Below, in pieces: positions 15,686-22,708 of a stretch of DNA of 24,062 nucleotides. The position numbers were made by a program, and so were the translations under genes. The stretch is taken from assembly GCA_902496345.1 (NCBI GenBank), contig CABVAP010000022.1:1-24062 (forward strand), given 5' to 3'. How positions within the stretch are numbered: the stretch's first letter is position 1; the number at the start of each line of letters is the position of its first letter. This DNA comes from an uncultured Eubacteriales bacterium (GTDB lineage Bacteria; Bacillota; Clostridia; Lachnospirales; CAG-274). The notes beneath the pieces were generated by a model, which was given only the letters and a program-made list of their open reading frames with translations, searched no databases and was not told the DNA's origin.

Positions 15686-16486
15686 ATGGATATTTTAAAC
15701 TGGAAAGAAGTTTTACTTCCTTATGAACAAGTTGTTGATGAACTTATTGTTAAATTTAATAGTATAAAAAGAGAATTTAAAACACAAGGGTTACATTCAC
15801 CTATAGAACAGGTTGACGGTAGAGTTAAAGCGATTGCAAGTATAATAGACAAGGCTAACAAAAGAAATATCCCTATGGAGTCTATTTTTGACAAACTTGA
15901 AGATATTTCAGGTGTTAGAATTATTTGTCGTTTTGTTGAAGATATTGACAAAGTCGTTTCTATTATCCGTGAAAGAGATGACCTTGAAGTTTTACAAGAA
16001 GAAGACTACATTACAAATACTAAAAAAAGTGGTTACAGAAGTTATCATATAACAATTAATTATCCTATCGTTACCGTTATGGGTAAAAAAGATATTAAAG
16101 CCGAAATTCAAGTTAGAACGCTTGCTATGAACTTTTGGGCAACTATTGAACATTCACTTAGATACAAGTATAACGGAAATATGCCAGATGAGCTTAAAGA
16201 AAGATTGCAAGTTTGTGCAGAGGCTGCCTTTATGCTTGATACTGAAATGACTACTATTCGAGATGAACTGCTTGAAGCTCAAAAAATTGTACGAACTAAA
16301 AATAATCTTGTGAATGAAATTATAAACAATATACATAATTTGTATTTTTATGCTAAGGTTGAAAAAATGAACGAATTTAACCAGAAGTTTATTGACCTTT
16401 ATCAAGAGGGGAACGTGGACAAGCTATTTGAATTTAACAGACAACTTGAGGTTATGGCTCAGTTATACAGAGTTAAATATATTTAA
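15686..16486 (+). CDS. Small alarmone synthetase, RelQ-type GTP pyrophosphokinase
   Basis: This 266-residue protein has only the RelA/SpoT synthetase domain and no hydrolase, TGS or ACT domain, as in the single-domain RelQ/YjbM group that makes (p)ppGpp or pGpp from GTP/GDP and ATP. The ATP-loop region GRVK (45-48), the metal-binding acid D73 in LEDISGVRI, the G-loop SGYRSYHI (115-122), catalytic-type E140 in EIQVRT, and the following WATIEHSLRYKY block (151-162) are intact. The C-terminal third is a helical tail that in known relatives drives tetramer assembly. GGTGGGGGA precedes the ATG. The stop codon overlaps a possible ATG of the next gene, so a metallophosphoesterase is co-transcribed. 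The missing hydrolase means turnover must come from a long RelA/SpoT protein or another enzyme elsewhere. Confidence 0.94.
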   Translation: MDILNWKEVLLPYEQVVDELIVKFNSIKREFKTQGLHSPIEQVDGRVKAIASIIDKANKRNIPMESIFDKLEDISGVRIICRFVEDIDKVVSIIRERDDLEVLQEEDYITNTKKSGYRSYHITINYPIVTVMGKKDIKAEIQVRTLAMNFWATIEHSLRYKYNGNMPDELKERLQVCAEAAFMLDTEMTTIRDELLEAQKIVRTKNNLVNEIINNIHNLYFYAKVEKMNEFNQKFIDLYQEGNVDKLFEFNRQLEVMAQLYRVKYI

Positions 16487-16497
16487 TGAGGTACACG

Positions 16498-17196
16498 ATG
16501 AGTATTTATGCTATTTCTGATTTACACTTGAGTTTTGCAAAGGACAAGCCAATGGATATTTTTGGTGACAATTGGAAAAATCACCCTCAAAAAATAAAAG
16601 AAAATTGGTCTAAAACAATTAAAGAAAATGACGTTGTTCTTGTTCCTGGTGATATTTCTTGGGCGAAAAATATGCAGGAGTTTGAACCAGATATTAATTT
16701 TATTCATAATCTTACTGGTAAAAAAATTTTTTTGTCTGGTAACCACGATTATTGGTGGGGCTCTACATCTGCTCTAAATGATTTATATTCCGATATGACT
16801 TTTATGAAAAATAATTTTATTCCTTTTAAGGATAGGGGATTTGCCTTATGTGGAACTAGAGGGTGGCTTTGTCCTAACGATACATACTACACAGACCACG
16901 ATGAAAAAATTTACAAAAGAGAAGTAGGGCGACTTAAATTATCTCTTGATTTGGCCCAAAAAAGTGGTTTTGACAGATTTATTGTTATGTTGCATTATCC
17001 TCCTACAAATGATAAAAAAGAAAACTCTTTATTTATTGATACATTAAGAGAATTTAATGTTGAAACTGTTATATACGGACATTTACACGGCGAAAATAGC
17101 TTTTATTCAAGCTTTCAAGGAGATGTTGACGGAATTAATTTTATTCTTGTTTCGGCCGATTTTCTTGATTTTATACCTATAAAGATTTTTGATTGA
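16498..17196 (+). CDS. Calcineurin-like metallophosphoesterase
   Basis: This is a 232-residue cytoplasmic phosphoesterase with a complete two-metal site: D8 and H10 in ISDLHLS, D52 in VPGDISWA, N82 and H83 in LSGNHDYWW, an LHYPP histidine, and the terminal YGHLHG. I chose ATG at 16498 because GAGG at 16488-16491 lies 6 bases upstream; an alternative ATG at 16486 overlaps the preceding stop codon by one base (TAATG) but has no site. Either way translation is coupled to the alarmone synthetase. The substrate is unknown. Cleavage of a nucleotide, such as an alarmone-related one, would fit the neighbour but is only inference. A strong terminator follows at 17303. Confidence 0.92.
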   Translation: MSIYAISDLHLSFAKDKPMDIFGDNWKNHPQKIKENWSKTIKENDVVLVPGDISWAKNMQEFEPDINFIHNLTGKKIFLSGNHDYWWGSTSALNDLYSDMTFMKNNFIPFKDRGFALCGTRGWLCPNDTYYTDHDEKIYKREVGRLKLSLDLAQKSGFDRFIVMLHYPPTNDKKENSLFIDTLREFNVETVIYGHLHGENSFYSSFQGDVDGINFILVSADFLDFIPIKIFD

Positions 17197-17302
17197 TTTT
17201 TGTTAAATATATTGCATGATTATAGTATGAAAAAATATGATTATTTGGTATTTTAAATTATAAAATGTATTTAATTGCTGTAGAATTTGTTTTTTATTAA
17301 AG

Positions 17303-17344
17303 CCTTGAAAATATGATTAATTCAACGTATTTTCAAGGTTTTAT
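17303..17344 (+). terminator. Intrinsic terminator of the alarmone synthetase/phosphoesterase operon
   Basis: CCTTGAAAATATG at 17303-17315 pairs with CGTATTTTCAAGG at 17326-17338 over 13 base pairs (one G-U), with a 10-base loop, followed by TTTTAT. It lies 106 bases past the stop. Confidence 0.8.
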
Positions 17345-17397
17345 ATAGTTATATTCTAAATATTACAAAAAAATTACTTAAAAAATAAAAAAAACTC

Positions 17398-17425
17398 TTG
17401 CATTTTTATTTTTATGTGCTATACT
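17398..17425 (+). promoter_or_regulatory. Promoter of adhE with extended -10
   Basis: TTGCAT at 17398-17403 and TATACT at 17420-17425 are spaced by 16 bases, with an extended -10 (TGCTATACT). The expected start near 17432 places the Rex-type operator about 10 bases downstream of the start point. Confidence 0.7.
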
Positions 17426-17440
17426 TATATTAAGTAGTAA

Positions 17441-17458
17441 TTGTTAATTAAATAACAA
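17441..17458. promoter_or_regulatory. Rex-type redox operator
   Basis: The palindrome TTGTTAATTAAATAACAA has perfect TTGTTA/TAACAA half-sites and differs from the established Rex consensus TTGTTAANNNNTTAACAA at one position. Rex represses fermentative dehydrogenase genes when NADH is low and releases DNA as NADH rises. Position just downstream of the adhE promoter fits a roadblock or occlusion mechanism. No rex gene is in the window. Confidence 0.82.
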
Positions 17459-17509
17459 TCAAACGCATTGTTTTAAAATTTTAATTTCTTGAAAGGAATG
17501 ATTTAACTT

Positions 17510-20107
17510 ATGGGAGAAAATTTGCTTATTGATAACCTTGATGCGTTGACAGAAAAAATGAAAGCTATGAAAGAGGCTCAGAAAAAATTTGCTACTTTCA
17601 CTCAAGAACAAGTTGACAAAATCTTTTTTGAGGCTGCTATGGCTGCTAACAAACAACGTATCCCTCTTGCTAAAATTGCTGTTAAAGAAACTGGTATGGG
17701 TATCGTTGAAGACAAGGTGATTAAAAATCATTTTGCATCTGAGTATATTTACAATGCTTACAAAAATACTAAAACTTGTGGCGTTATCGAAGAAGATACT
17801 GCTTATGGTATCAAAAAAATCGCTGAGCCTATCGGTCTTATCGCTGCGGTTATTCCAACAACTAACCCAACTTCAACAGCTATTTTCAAGACTCTTATTG
17901 CTCTTAAAACTAGAAATGCAATAATTATCAGTCCTCACCCTCGTGCTAAAGAAAGTACTATCGCTGCTGCTAAAGTTGTTTTAGAGGCTGCTGTTAAAGC
18001 CGGTGCTCCTGAAGGTATTATCGGTTGGATTGATATTCCTTCTCTTGAACTTACTAACGAAGTTATGAAAAACGCTGATATTATTCTTGCAACTGGTGGC
18101 CCTGGTATGGTTAAAGCTGCTTATTCTTCTGGTAAACCTGCCTTAGGCGTTGGTGCTGGTAATACTCCTGTTATTATCGATGATACTGCTGATGTTAAAC
18201 TTGCAGTAAACTCAATTATTCATTCCAAAACTTTCGACAATGGTATGATTTGTGCATCTGAACAATCTGTTACTGTTGTTGGTGATATTTATGACGAAGT
18301 TAAAAAAGAATTTGCTGACAGAGGTTGTTATTTCCTTAAAGGCGATGAACTTGACAAAGTTAGAAAAACTATTATTATAAATGGTGCTTTAAATGCTAAA
18401 ATAGTAGGTCAAAGTGCCCACACTATTGCTGCTCTTTCTGGCGTTGATGTTCCTGAAGCTACTAAAATCCTTATCGGTGAAGTTGAATCTGTTGACATCT
18501 CTGAAGAGTTTGCACACGAAAAATTATCACCTGTTCTTGCTATGTACAAGGCTGATAATTTCGATGAAGCTATTAAAAAAGCTGAACAGCTTGTTGCTGA
18601 CGGTGGTTACGGTCATACTTCTTCTCTTTACATCAACACTGCTGAAAAAGAAAAAATGGCTAAACACGCTGCTGCTATGAAAACTTGCCGTATCCTTATC
18701 AATACTCCTTCTTCTCACGGTGGTATCGGTGACCTTTACAACTTTAAACTTACTCCTTCTCTTACTCTTGGTTGTGGCTCTTGGGGCGGTAACTCTGTAT
18801 CTGAAAACGTTGGAGTTAAACATCTTATCAATATTAAAACTGTTGCCGAAAGGAGAGAGAATATGCTTTGGTTTAGAGCACCTGAAAAGGTATATTTCAA
18901 AAAAGGCTGTATGCCTGTTGCACTTGATGAATTGAAAAATGTTATGGGTAAAAAACGTGCATTTATCGTTACTGACTCATTCCTTTACAAAAACGGATAT
19001 ACTAAAGGTATTACTGACAAGTTAGACGAAATGGGTATTGTTTACAAATGCTTCTATGACGTTGCTCCAGACCCTAACCTTGCTTGTGCAAAAGCCGGTG
19101 CTGAACAAATGAGAAGTTTTGAACCTGATGTTATTATCGCTCTTGGTGGTGGTTCTGCTATGGACGCCGGTAAAATTATGTGGGTTCTCTATGAACACCC
19201 AGAGGTAAACTTCCTTGATATGGCTATGCGTTTCTGTGACATCAGAAAAAGAATTTATACATTCCCTAAAATGGGTGAAAAAGCATATTTCGTAGCTATT
19301 CCTACTTCTTCTGGTACTGGTTCTGAAGTTACTCCTTTTGCTGTTATCACAGACGAAACAACTGGAACAAAATATCCTCTTGCTGACTATGAACTTCTTC
19401 CAGATATGGCTATTATTGATGCTGATAATATGAAAGACCAACCTAAAGGTCTTACAAGTGCAAGTGGTATCGATGCTTTAACTCACGCTTTAGAGGCTTA
19501 TGCGTCAATTATGGCAACTGAATATACTGACGGTCTTGCTTTGAAAGCTATGAAAAATATATTTGCTTATCTTCCTGCTGCTTATGATATGGGTGGTAAA
19601 GATATGATTGCCAGAGAAAAAATGGCTACTGCATCAACTCTTGCCGGTATGGCTTTCGCTAATGCTTTCTTAGGTTTATGTCACTCTCTTGCTCATAAAC
19701 TTGGTGCTTTCCACCACTTACCACACGGTGTTGCTAATGCTCTTTTGATTTCTCACATTATGAGATACAATGCTAACCCTGTTCCTCCTAAAATGGGTAC
19801 ATTTAGCCAGTATCAATATCCTCATACTCTTGAAAGATATGTTGAATGTGCTAACTTCTGTGGTGTAGTTGGTAAAACTGATGAAGAAACTCTTGAAAAA
19901 TTCATTGATAAAATTGAAGCATTAAAAGACAGAGTTGGTATCAAGAAAACTATCAAAGATTATGGTATCGAAGAAAAAGATTTCCTTGAAACTCTTGATG
20001 ATATGGTTGAACAAGCATTTGATGACCAATGCACAGGTGCTAACCCTAGATACCCATTAATGAGCGAAATCAAAGAAATTTACTTAAAAGCATACTACGG
20101 TGAATAA
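17510..20107 (+). CDS. adhE: Bifunctional acetaldehyde-CoA/alcohol dehydrogenase AdhE
   Basis: This 865-residue enzyme reduces acetyl-CoA to acetaldehyde and then to ethanol with two NADH, regenerating NAD+ in fermentation. The N-terminal half is the CoA-acylating aldehyde dehydrogenase: VIPTTNPTSTAIFK, and the nucleophile C248 in NGMICASEQS. A linker around residues 440-450 leads to the iron-dependent alcohol dehydrogenase with GGGSAMDAGK for cofactor binding and the metal ligands D655, H659 (GIDALTHALEAY), H725 (GLCHSLAHKLG) and H739 (HLPHG). All expected motifs are intact and the length is that of the family; such proteins form spirosome filaments. AAAGGAA precedes the ATG. The Rex-type operator upstream suggests NADH-responsive control. 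A kinase gene begins 23 bases after the stop. Confidence 0.98.
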   Translation: MGENLLIDNLDALTEKMKAMKEAQKKFATFTQEQVDKIFFEAAMAANKQRIPLAKIAVKETGMGIVEDKVIKNHFASEYIYNAYKNTKTCGVIEEDTAYGIKKIAEPIGLIAAVIPTTNPTSTAIFKTLIALKTRNAIIISPHPRAKESTIAAAKVVLEAAVKAGAPEGIIGWIDIPSLELTNEVMKNADIILATGGPGMVKAAYSSGKPALGVGAGNTPVIIDDTADVKLAVNSIIHSKTFDNGMICASEQSVTVVGDIYDEVKKEFADRGCYFLKGDELDKVRKTIIINGALNAKIVGQSAHTIAALSGVDVPEATKILIGEVESVDISEEFAHEKLSPVLAMYKADNFDEAIKKAEQLVADGGYGHTSSLYINTAEKEKMAKHAAAMKTCRILINTPSSHGGIGDLYNFKLTPSLTLGCGSWGGNSVSENVGVKHLINIKTVAERRENMLWFRAPEKVYFKKGCMPVALDELKNVMGKKRAFIVTDSFLYKNGYTKGITDKLDEMGIVYKCFYDVAPDPNLACAKAGAEQMRSFEPDVIIALGGGSAMDAGKIMWVLYEHPEVNFLDMAMRFCDIRKRIYTFPKMGEKAYFVAIPTSSGTGSEVTPFAVITDETTGTKYPLADYELLPDMAIIDADNMKDQPKGLTSASGIDALTHALEAYASIMATEYTDGLALKAMKNIFAYLPAAYDMGGKDMIAREKMATASTLAGMAFANAFLGLCHSLAHKLGAFHHLPHGVANALLISHIMRYNANPVPPKMGTFSQYQYPHTLERYVECANFCGVVGKTDEETLEKFIDKIEALKDRVGIKKTIKDYGIEEKDFLETLDDMVEQAFDDQCTGANPRYPLMSEIKEIYLKAYYGE

Positions 20108-20130
20108 TATATACTAAGGGGGTAATCTTA

Positions 20131-20892
20131 ATGGAGCTTGAACTTAAAAAGGAAAATATTATTGCAGAACGTAAAAATAAAGTTATTTATAGATGTGGAG
20201 ATTATACTGTAAAAGTTTTTGATGAAAGTTTCTCTAAATCTGATATTTTAAATGAGGCTCTTAATCAAGCCAGAGTTGAAGAAACAGGTCTTTCAATTCC
20301 TCAGCTTAAAGAAGTTACTAAGATTGACGGAAAATGGGCTATCATTTTAGATTATGTTGAGGGCAAAACTCTTGCTCAAATTATGGCAGAGGATAGAGCT
20401 AATCTCCCTAAATATATTGACAAGTTTGTTGATATTCAGCTTGATGTTCAGTCAAGACGTGCACCTCTTCTTAATAAACTTAAAGATAAAATGCAAAGAA
20501 AAATTTCTGAAACAAGTCTTGACGCAACTACAAGATATGAACTTCATACTCGTCTTGAGGGTATGCCTACACACGTTAAGGTTTGCCACGGTGACTTTAA
20601 CCCAAGTAATATAATTATCTCTCCTGAGGGAACTTATTATATTCTTGACTGGTCACACGCTACTCAAGGTAATGCTAGTGCTGACGCTGCAAGAACTTAT
20701 TTACTCTTTAGCCTTGCAAATGATACAGAGGCTGCTGAATTATATATGAACGCTTTCTGTAAAAAGAGCGATACTGCAAAACAGTATGTTCAAGGTTGGT
20801 TACCTATTGTTGCTGCATCTCAGAGCGTTAAAGGTAACAAGGAAGAAAGAGAATTCTTGCTTAAGTGGGTTGACGTTGTAGATTACGAATAG
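20131..20892 (+). CDS. APH/choline kinase-fold phosphotransferase
   Basis: This 253-residue protein has the aminoglycoside phosphotransferase (APH) kinase fold. The N-lobe contains a lysine in GDYTVKVF, the hinge region reads WAIILDYVEGKTL, the catalytic loop is H153-G-D155-F-N-P-S-N160 and the metal-binding motif is D173-W-S, so it is likely an active small-molecule kinase rather than a dead one. Substrate is unknown: choline, sugars, thiamine-like alcohols and antibiotics are all phosphorylated by members, and nothing here makes resistance likely. AAGGGGG lies 7 bases from the ATG. It starts 23 bases after adhE without a terminator between, and a terminator at 20911 ends both genes, so it probably shares the Rex-controlled adhE transcript. 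Confidence 0.87.
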   Translation: MELELKKENIIAERKNKVIYRCGDYTVKVFDESFSKSDILNEALNQARVEETGLSIPQLKEVTKIDGKWAIILDYVEGKTLAQIMAEDRANLPKYIDKFVDIQLDVQSRRAPLLNKLKDKMQRKISETSLDATTRYELHTRLEGMPTHVKVCHGDFNPSNIIISPEGTYYILDWSHATQGNASADAARTYLLFSLANDTEAAELYMNAFCKKSDTAKQYVQGWLPIVAASQSVKGNKEEREFLLKWVDVVDYE

Positions 20893-20910
20893 AAATTAAT
20901 GAAATATATA

Positions 20911-20947
20911 AAATATCAGACTCTTAATCGGGTCTGATATTTTTTTG
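20911..20947 (+). terminator. Intrinsic terminator of the adhE/kinase operon
   Basis: AAATATCAGAC at 20911-20921 pairs with GTCTGATATTT at 20932-20942 over 11 base pairs with a 10-base loop, running into TTTTTTT. Confidence 0.85.
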
Positions 20948-21016
20948 TTGTCTAAAGAATTTGTAAATGTGGATTAAAATTTTTTGTACACAAATAATTT
21001 TTAAATGTTTCACAAA

Positions 21017-21049
21017 TAAAAAAGGCGATTGTCACGATTTACAATCACC
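21017..21049 (-). terminator. Intrinsic terminator of the minus-strand radical SAM operon
   Basis: GGCGATTGT at 21024-21032 and ACAATCACC at 21041-21049 form a 9-bp stem. The one non-Watson-Crick position is a U-G pair on the minus strand but a C-A mismatch on the plus strand, so it is built for leftward transcription, and the A-run at 21017-21023 supplies the U-tract. It abuts the radical SAM stop codon. Confidence 0.8.
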
Positions 21050-21054
21050 TTTTT

Positions 21055-22002
21055 TTAATCATTTAATGGTTTTAACAAAGCACCGTTTAAATAATTGAAT
21101 TTTTTGCCCTGATATGTTCCCAAATCTGTCATTTTTTCTTCAATCATATCTTTTATCTTCCACCAACTTGTGTTCCAGTTTGCAAAAATTGAATTTTCCT
21201 CTGGAACTCTACCTATAATTCTTTGAATTGATACTTTTGGGTTTAAATATTCAAGAAATAAAATAACACGATTTATATACTCTTCCATAGAAAGCATATC
21301 AAACTCTTTATTTAGATACTGTTCTGCCATTTTTGAGCCTTTGACTACATACAATGCGTGGAGCTTTACGTGGTCAGAGCCAACAGCAGATATTATCTTT
21401 GACGTTTCAATTGTGTCAATTTCTAAATCCCAAGGAAGATTTAATATAACGTGGGTACACAAATCAAAGCCATAACTTTTTATCTGATTTGCCGAAAATA
21501 TATATTCACCTAGAGAATGACCTCTATTTATTTTTGCTAGTGTATGATAATTAGAAGTTTGAAGCCCAAGCTCAATAGTTATATTTATCCCTGTTTCTTC
21601 TTTAAACTTTTTTAAAAAGTCAAGATAATCAGAATTTACACAATCAGGTCTTGTTGAAATAGAAATATCAACAATATATGGCTGATTTGCTTCACTTATA
21701 TACTTTTTAAAATCATTTAATGGTAAAAATGTGTTTGTGTAATTTTGAAAATAAGCAATAAATTTTTTCGCTTTATATCTATTTGATATATATTTTTTGT
21801 TTTTCTCTAACTGTTCACTAACAGAAATCAAATTTGACAAACACTCAAAGCCAGCTGCGTCATCTCCACAAAAAGAACAACCACCATAGGAAATTGCTCC
21901 ATTACGATTAGGGCAGGTTACTGGCAAATTTACAGGAAGTTTATAGACTTTTTCGCCAAACTTATTTTTTAAATAATCTGAATATTTATAATACAATTCC
22001 AT
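21055..22002 (-). CDS. TIGR01212-type radical SAM protein (YhcC-like)
   Basis: This 315-residue protein belongs to the YhcC/TIGR01212 radical SAM family. The cluster motif is C30-PNRNG-(x)6-C42-S-F-C45, spaced CX11CX2C as is typical for this family rather than the usual CX3CX2C. Further family blocks are VDISISTRPDC, TIELGLQTSN with INRGHSLGEY, and THVILNLPWD and HVKLHALYVVKGS. The reaction is not established. The start codon shares one base with the upstream stop (TGATG) and no good ribosome binding site precedes it, so translation should be coupled to the P-loop gene. The stop codon overlaps the T-run next to the terminator, leaving almost no 3' UTR. Confidence 0.92.
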   Translation of the reverse strand: MELYYKYSDYLKNKFGEKVYKLPVNLPVTCPNRNGAISYGGCSFCGDDAAGFECLSNLISVSEQLEKNKKYISNRYKAKKFIAYFQNYTNTFLPLNDFKKYISEANQPYIVDISISTRPDCVNSDYLDFLKKFKEETGINITIELGLQTSNYHTLAKINRGHSLGEYIFSANQIKSYGFDLCTHVILNLPWDLEIDTIETSKIISAVGSDHVKLHALYVVKGSKMAEQYLNKEFDMLSMEEYINRVILFLEYLNPKVSIQRIIGRVPEENSIFANWNTSWWKIKDMIEEKMTDLGTYQGKKFNYLNGALLKPLND

Positions 22003-22418
22003 CAGTTCATTACCAAATCTCTTAATTCATAAGGGATAGACTCCTCAGATGTAGATAAACTTAAAAAGAATTCAGATGAATATTTCTGTGAAAGGTAGGA
22101 AAGCTTTCTTACAAATTTTATTAAATCATAATTATCAAGATTTTTTAATATCTGATTTACACTATCGATATAAATTTTTTCTATGTCATTATCTTGTGAA
22201 ATTATTCCACAGATAAACCCTATAAGCTCTCTATAATTTGAAATAGGAAAGTCAGATGTTTCTATAAAACGAATATTATAGTGTAAACCATACATATTCT
22301 GATTATCAGAATCGATAAAAATGATATTGCCGTGAGAAGTTTTTACTGCTTCATTAGCCATATCTAAAATCCTTTTTGTTTTTCCGTCACCTTTTTCACC
22401 GGTTAATATATGAATCAT
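22002..22418 (-). CDS. Small P-loop NTPase
   Basis: This is a 138-residue single-domain nucleotide-binding protein. Walker A is GEKGDGKT at residues 7-14, and a hydrophobic strand ending in an acid, EKIYIDSVNQ near residue 90, is a candidate Walker B. HGNIIFIDSDN, near residue 30, is another strand followed by acidic residues. It lacks a recognisable effector domain, and I do not assign a function. GAAAGGAG precedes the ATG at good spacing. The stop overlaps the start of the radical SAM gene by one base, suggesting the two products act together, perhaps with nucleotide hydrolysis supporting the radical SAM step or its substrate delivery, which is inference. Confidence 0.83.
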   Translation of the reverse strand: MIHILTGEKGDGKTKRILDMANEAVKTSHGNIIFIDSDNQNMYGLHYNIRFIETSDFPISNYRELIGFICGIISQDNDIEKIYIDSVNQILKNLDNYDLIKFVRKLSYLSQKYSSEFFLSLSTSEESIPYELRDLVMN

Positions 22419-22708
22419 ACAAATGCTCCTTTCACTAATCTGCTAAAAATAACAATATATTTTGCTATCTGTTAAATCGACAGCTTAATTTTTATATACC
22501 ATTATATTCGGTAACATAGCCGAAAGATTTAGCATAAGTGTAAAAATTTAATACAATTTTAGGAAACACAGCTTGACCAAAAGGGAATTTTGTCCCAATC
22601 CGTCAAACAGATGTTTCCTAATAATCTAATTATTTAGATTTATTTAAACACTTCTATTAATCCCTAAATTTTGAATATATAGACAAATCTATAATACTTA
22701 AAAAATAA
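22419..22708. other. Intergenic region between PRPP synthetase and the P-loop gene
   Basis: This 290-base gap lies between two minus-strand genes. It has a palindrome TTCGG/CCGAA (22507-22524), a TATAAT-like -10 on the minus strand near 22501-22506 without a good -35, the compound inverted repeat at 22562-22620 and an AATCTAA/TTAGATT hairpin at 22623-22640. No frame or U-tract terminator for the PRPP synthetase gene is evident. Confidence 0.6.
22562..22620. repeat. Compound nested inverted repeat, candidate structured RNA element
   Basis: Outer arms AGGAAACA and TGTTTCCT pair over 8-9 bases, inner TTGAC/GTCAA over 5, and the apex GGGA/TCCC over 4, giving a three-tier hairpin with internal loops. 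An alternative CAAAA/TTTTG pairing competes at the apex. It is richer in G and C (25 of 59 bases) than its flanks. No U-tract follows on either strand, so it is not an ordinary terminator. A small repeat element or an RNA processing or regulatory element are the options. Confidence 0.45.

Larger units (their letters stand above)
17197..17509. other. Intergenic region between the phosphoesterase gene and adhE
   Basis: In this 313-base gap I see no gene. Bases 17197-17302 are AT-rich with no structure I recognise. A terminator follows at 17303-17344, then the adhE promoter (17398-17425), the Rex-type palindrome (17441-17458) and the AAAGGAA ribosome binding site near 17492. Confidence 0.75.

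Noticed and set aside
20131..20892. Aminoglycoside resistance gene.
   Set aside because: The APH fold is shared by many metabolic kinases; the gene lies in an adhE operon and nothing suggests resistance.
22490..22530. A minus-strand TATAAT near the TTCGG/CCGAA palindrome as promoter of the P-loop operon.
   Set aside because: No acceptable -35 lies 16-18 bases upstream, so the promoter is not called.
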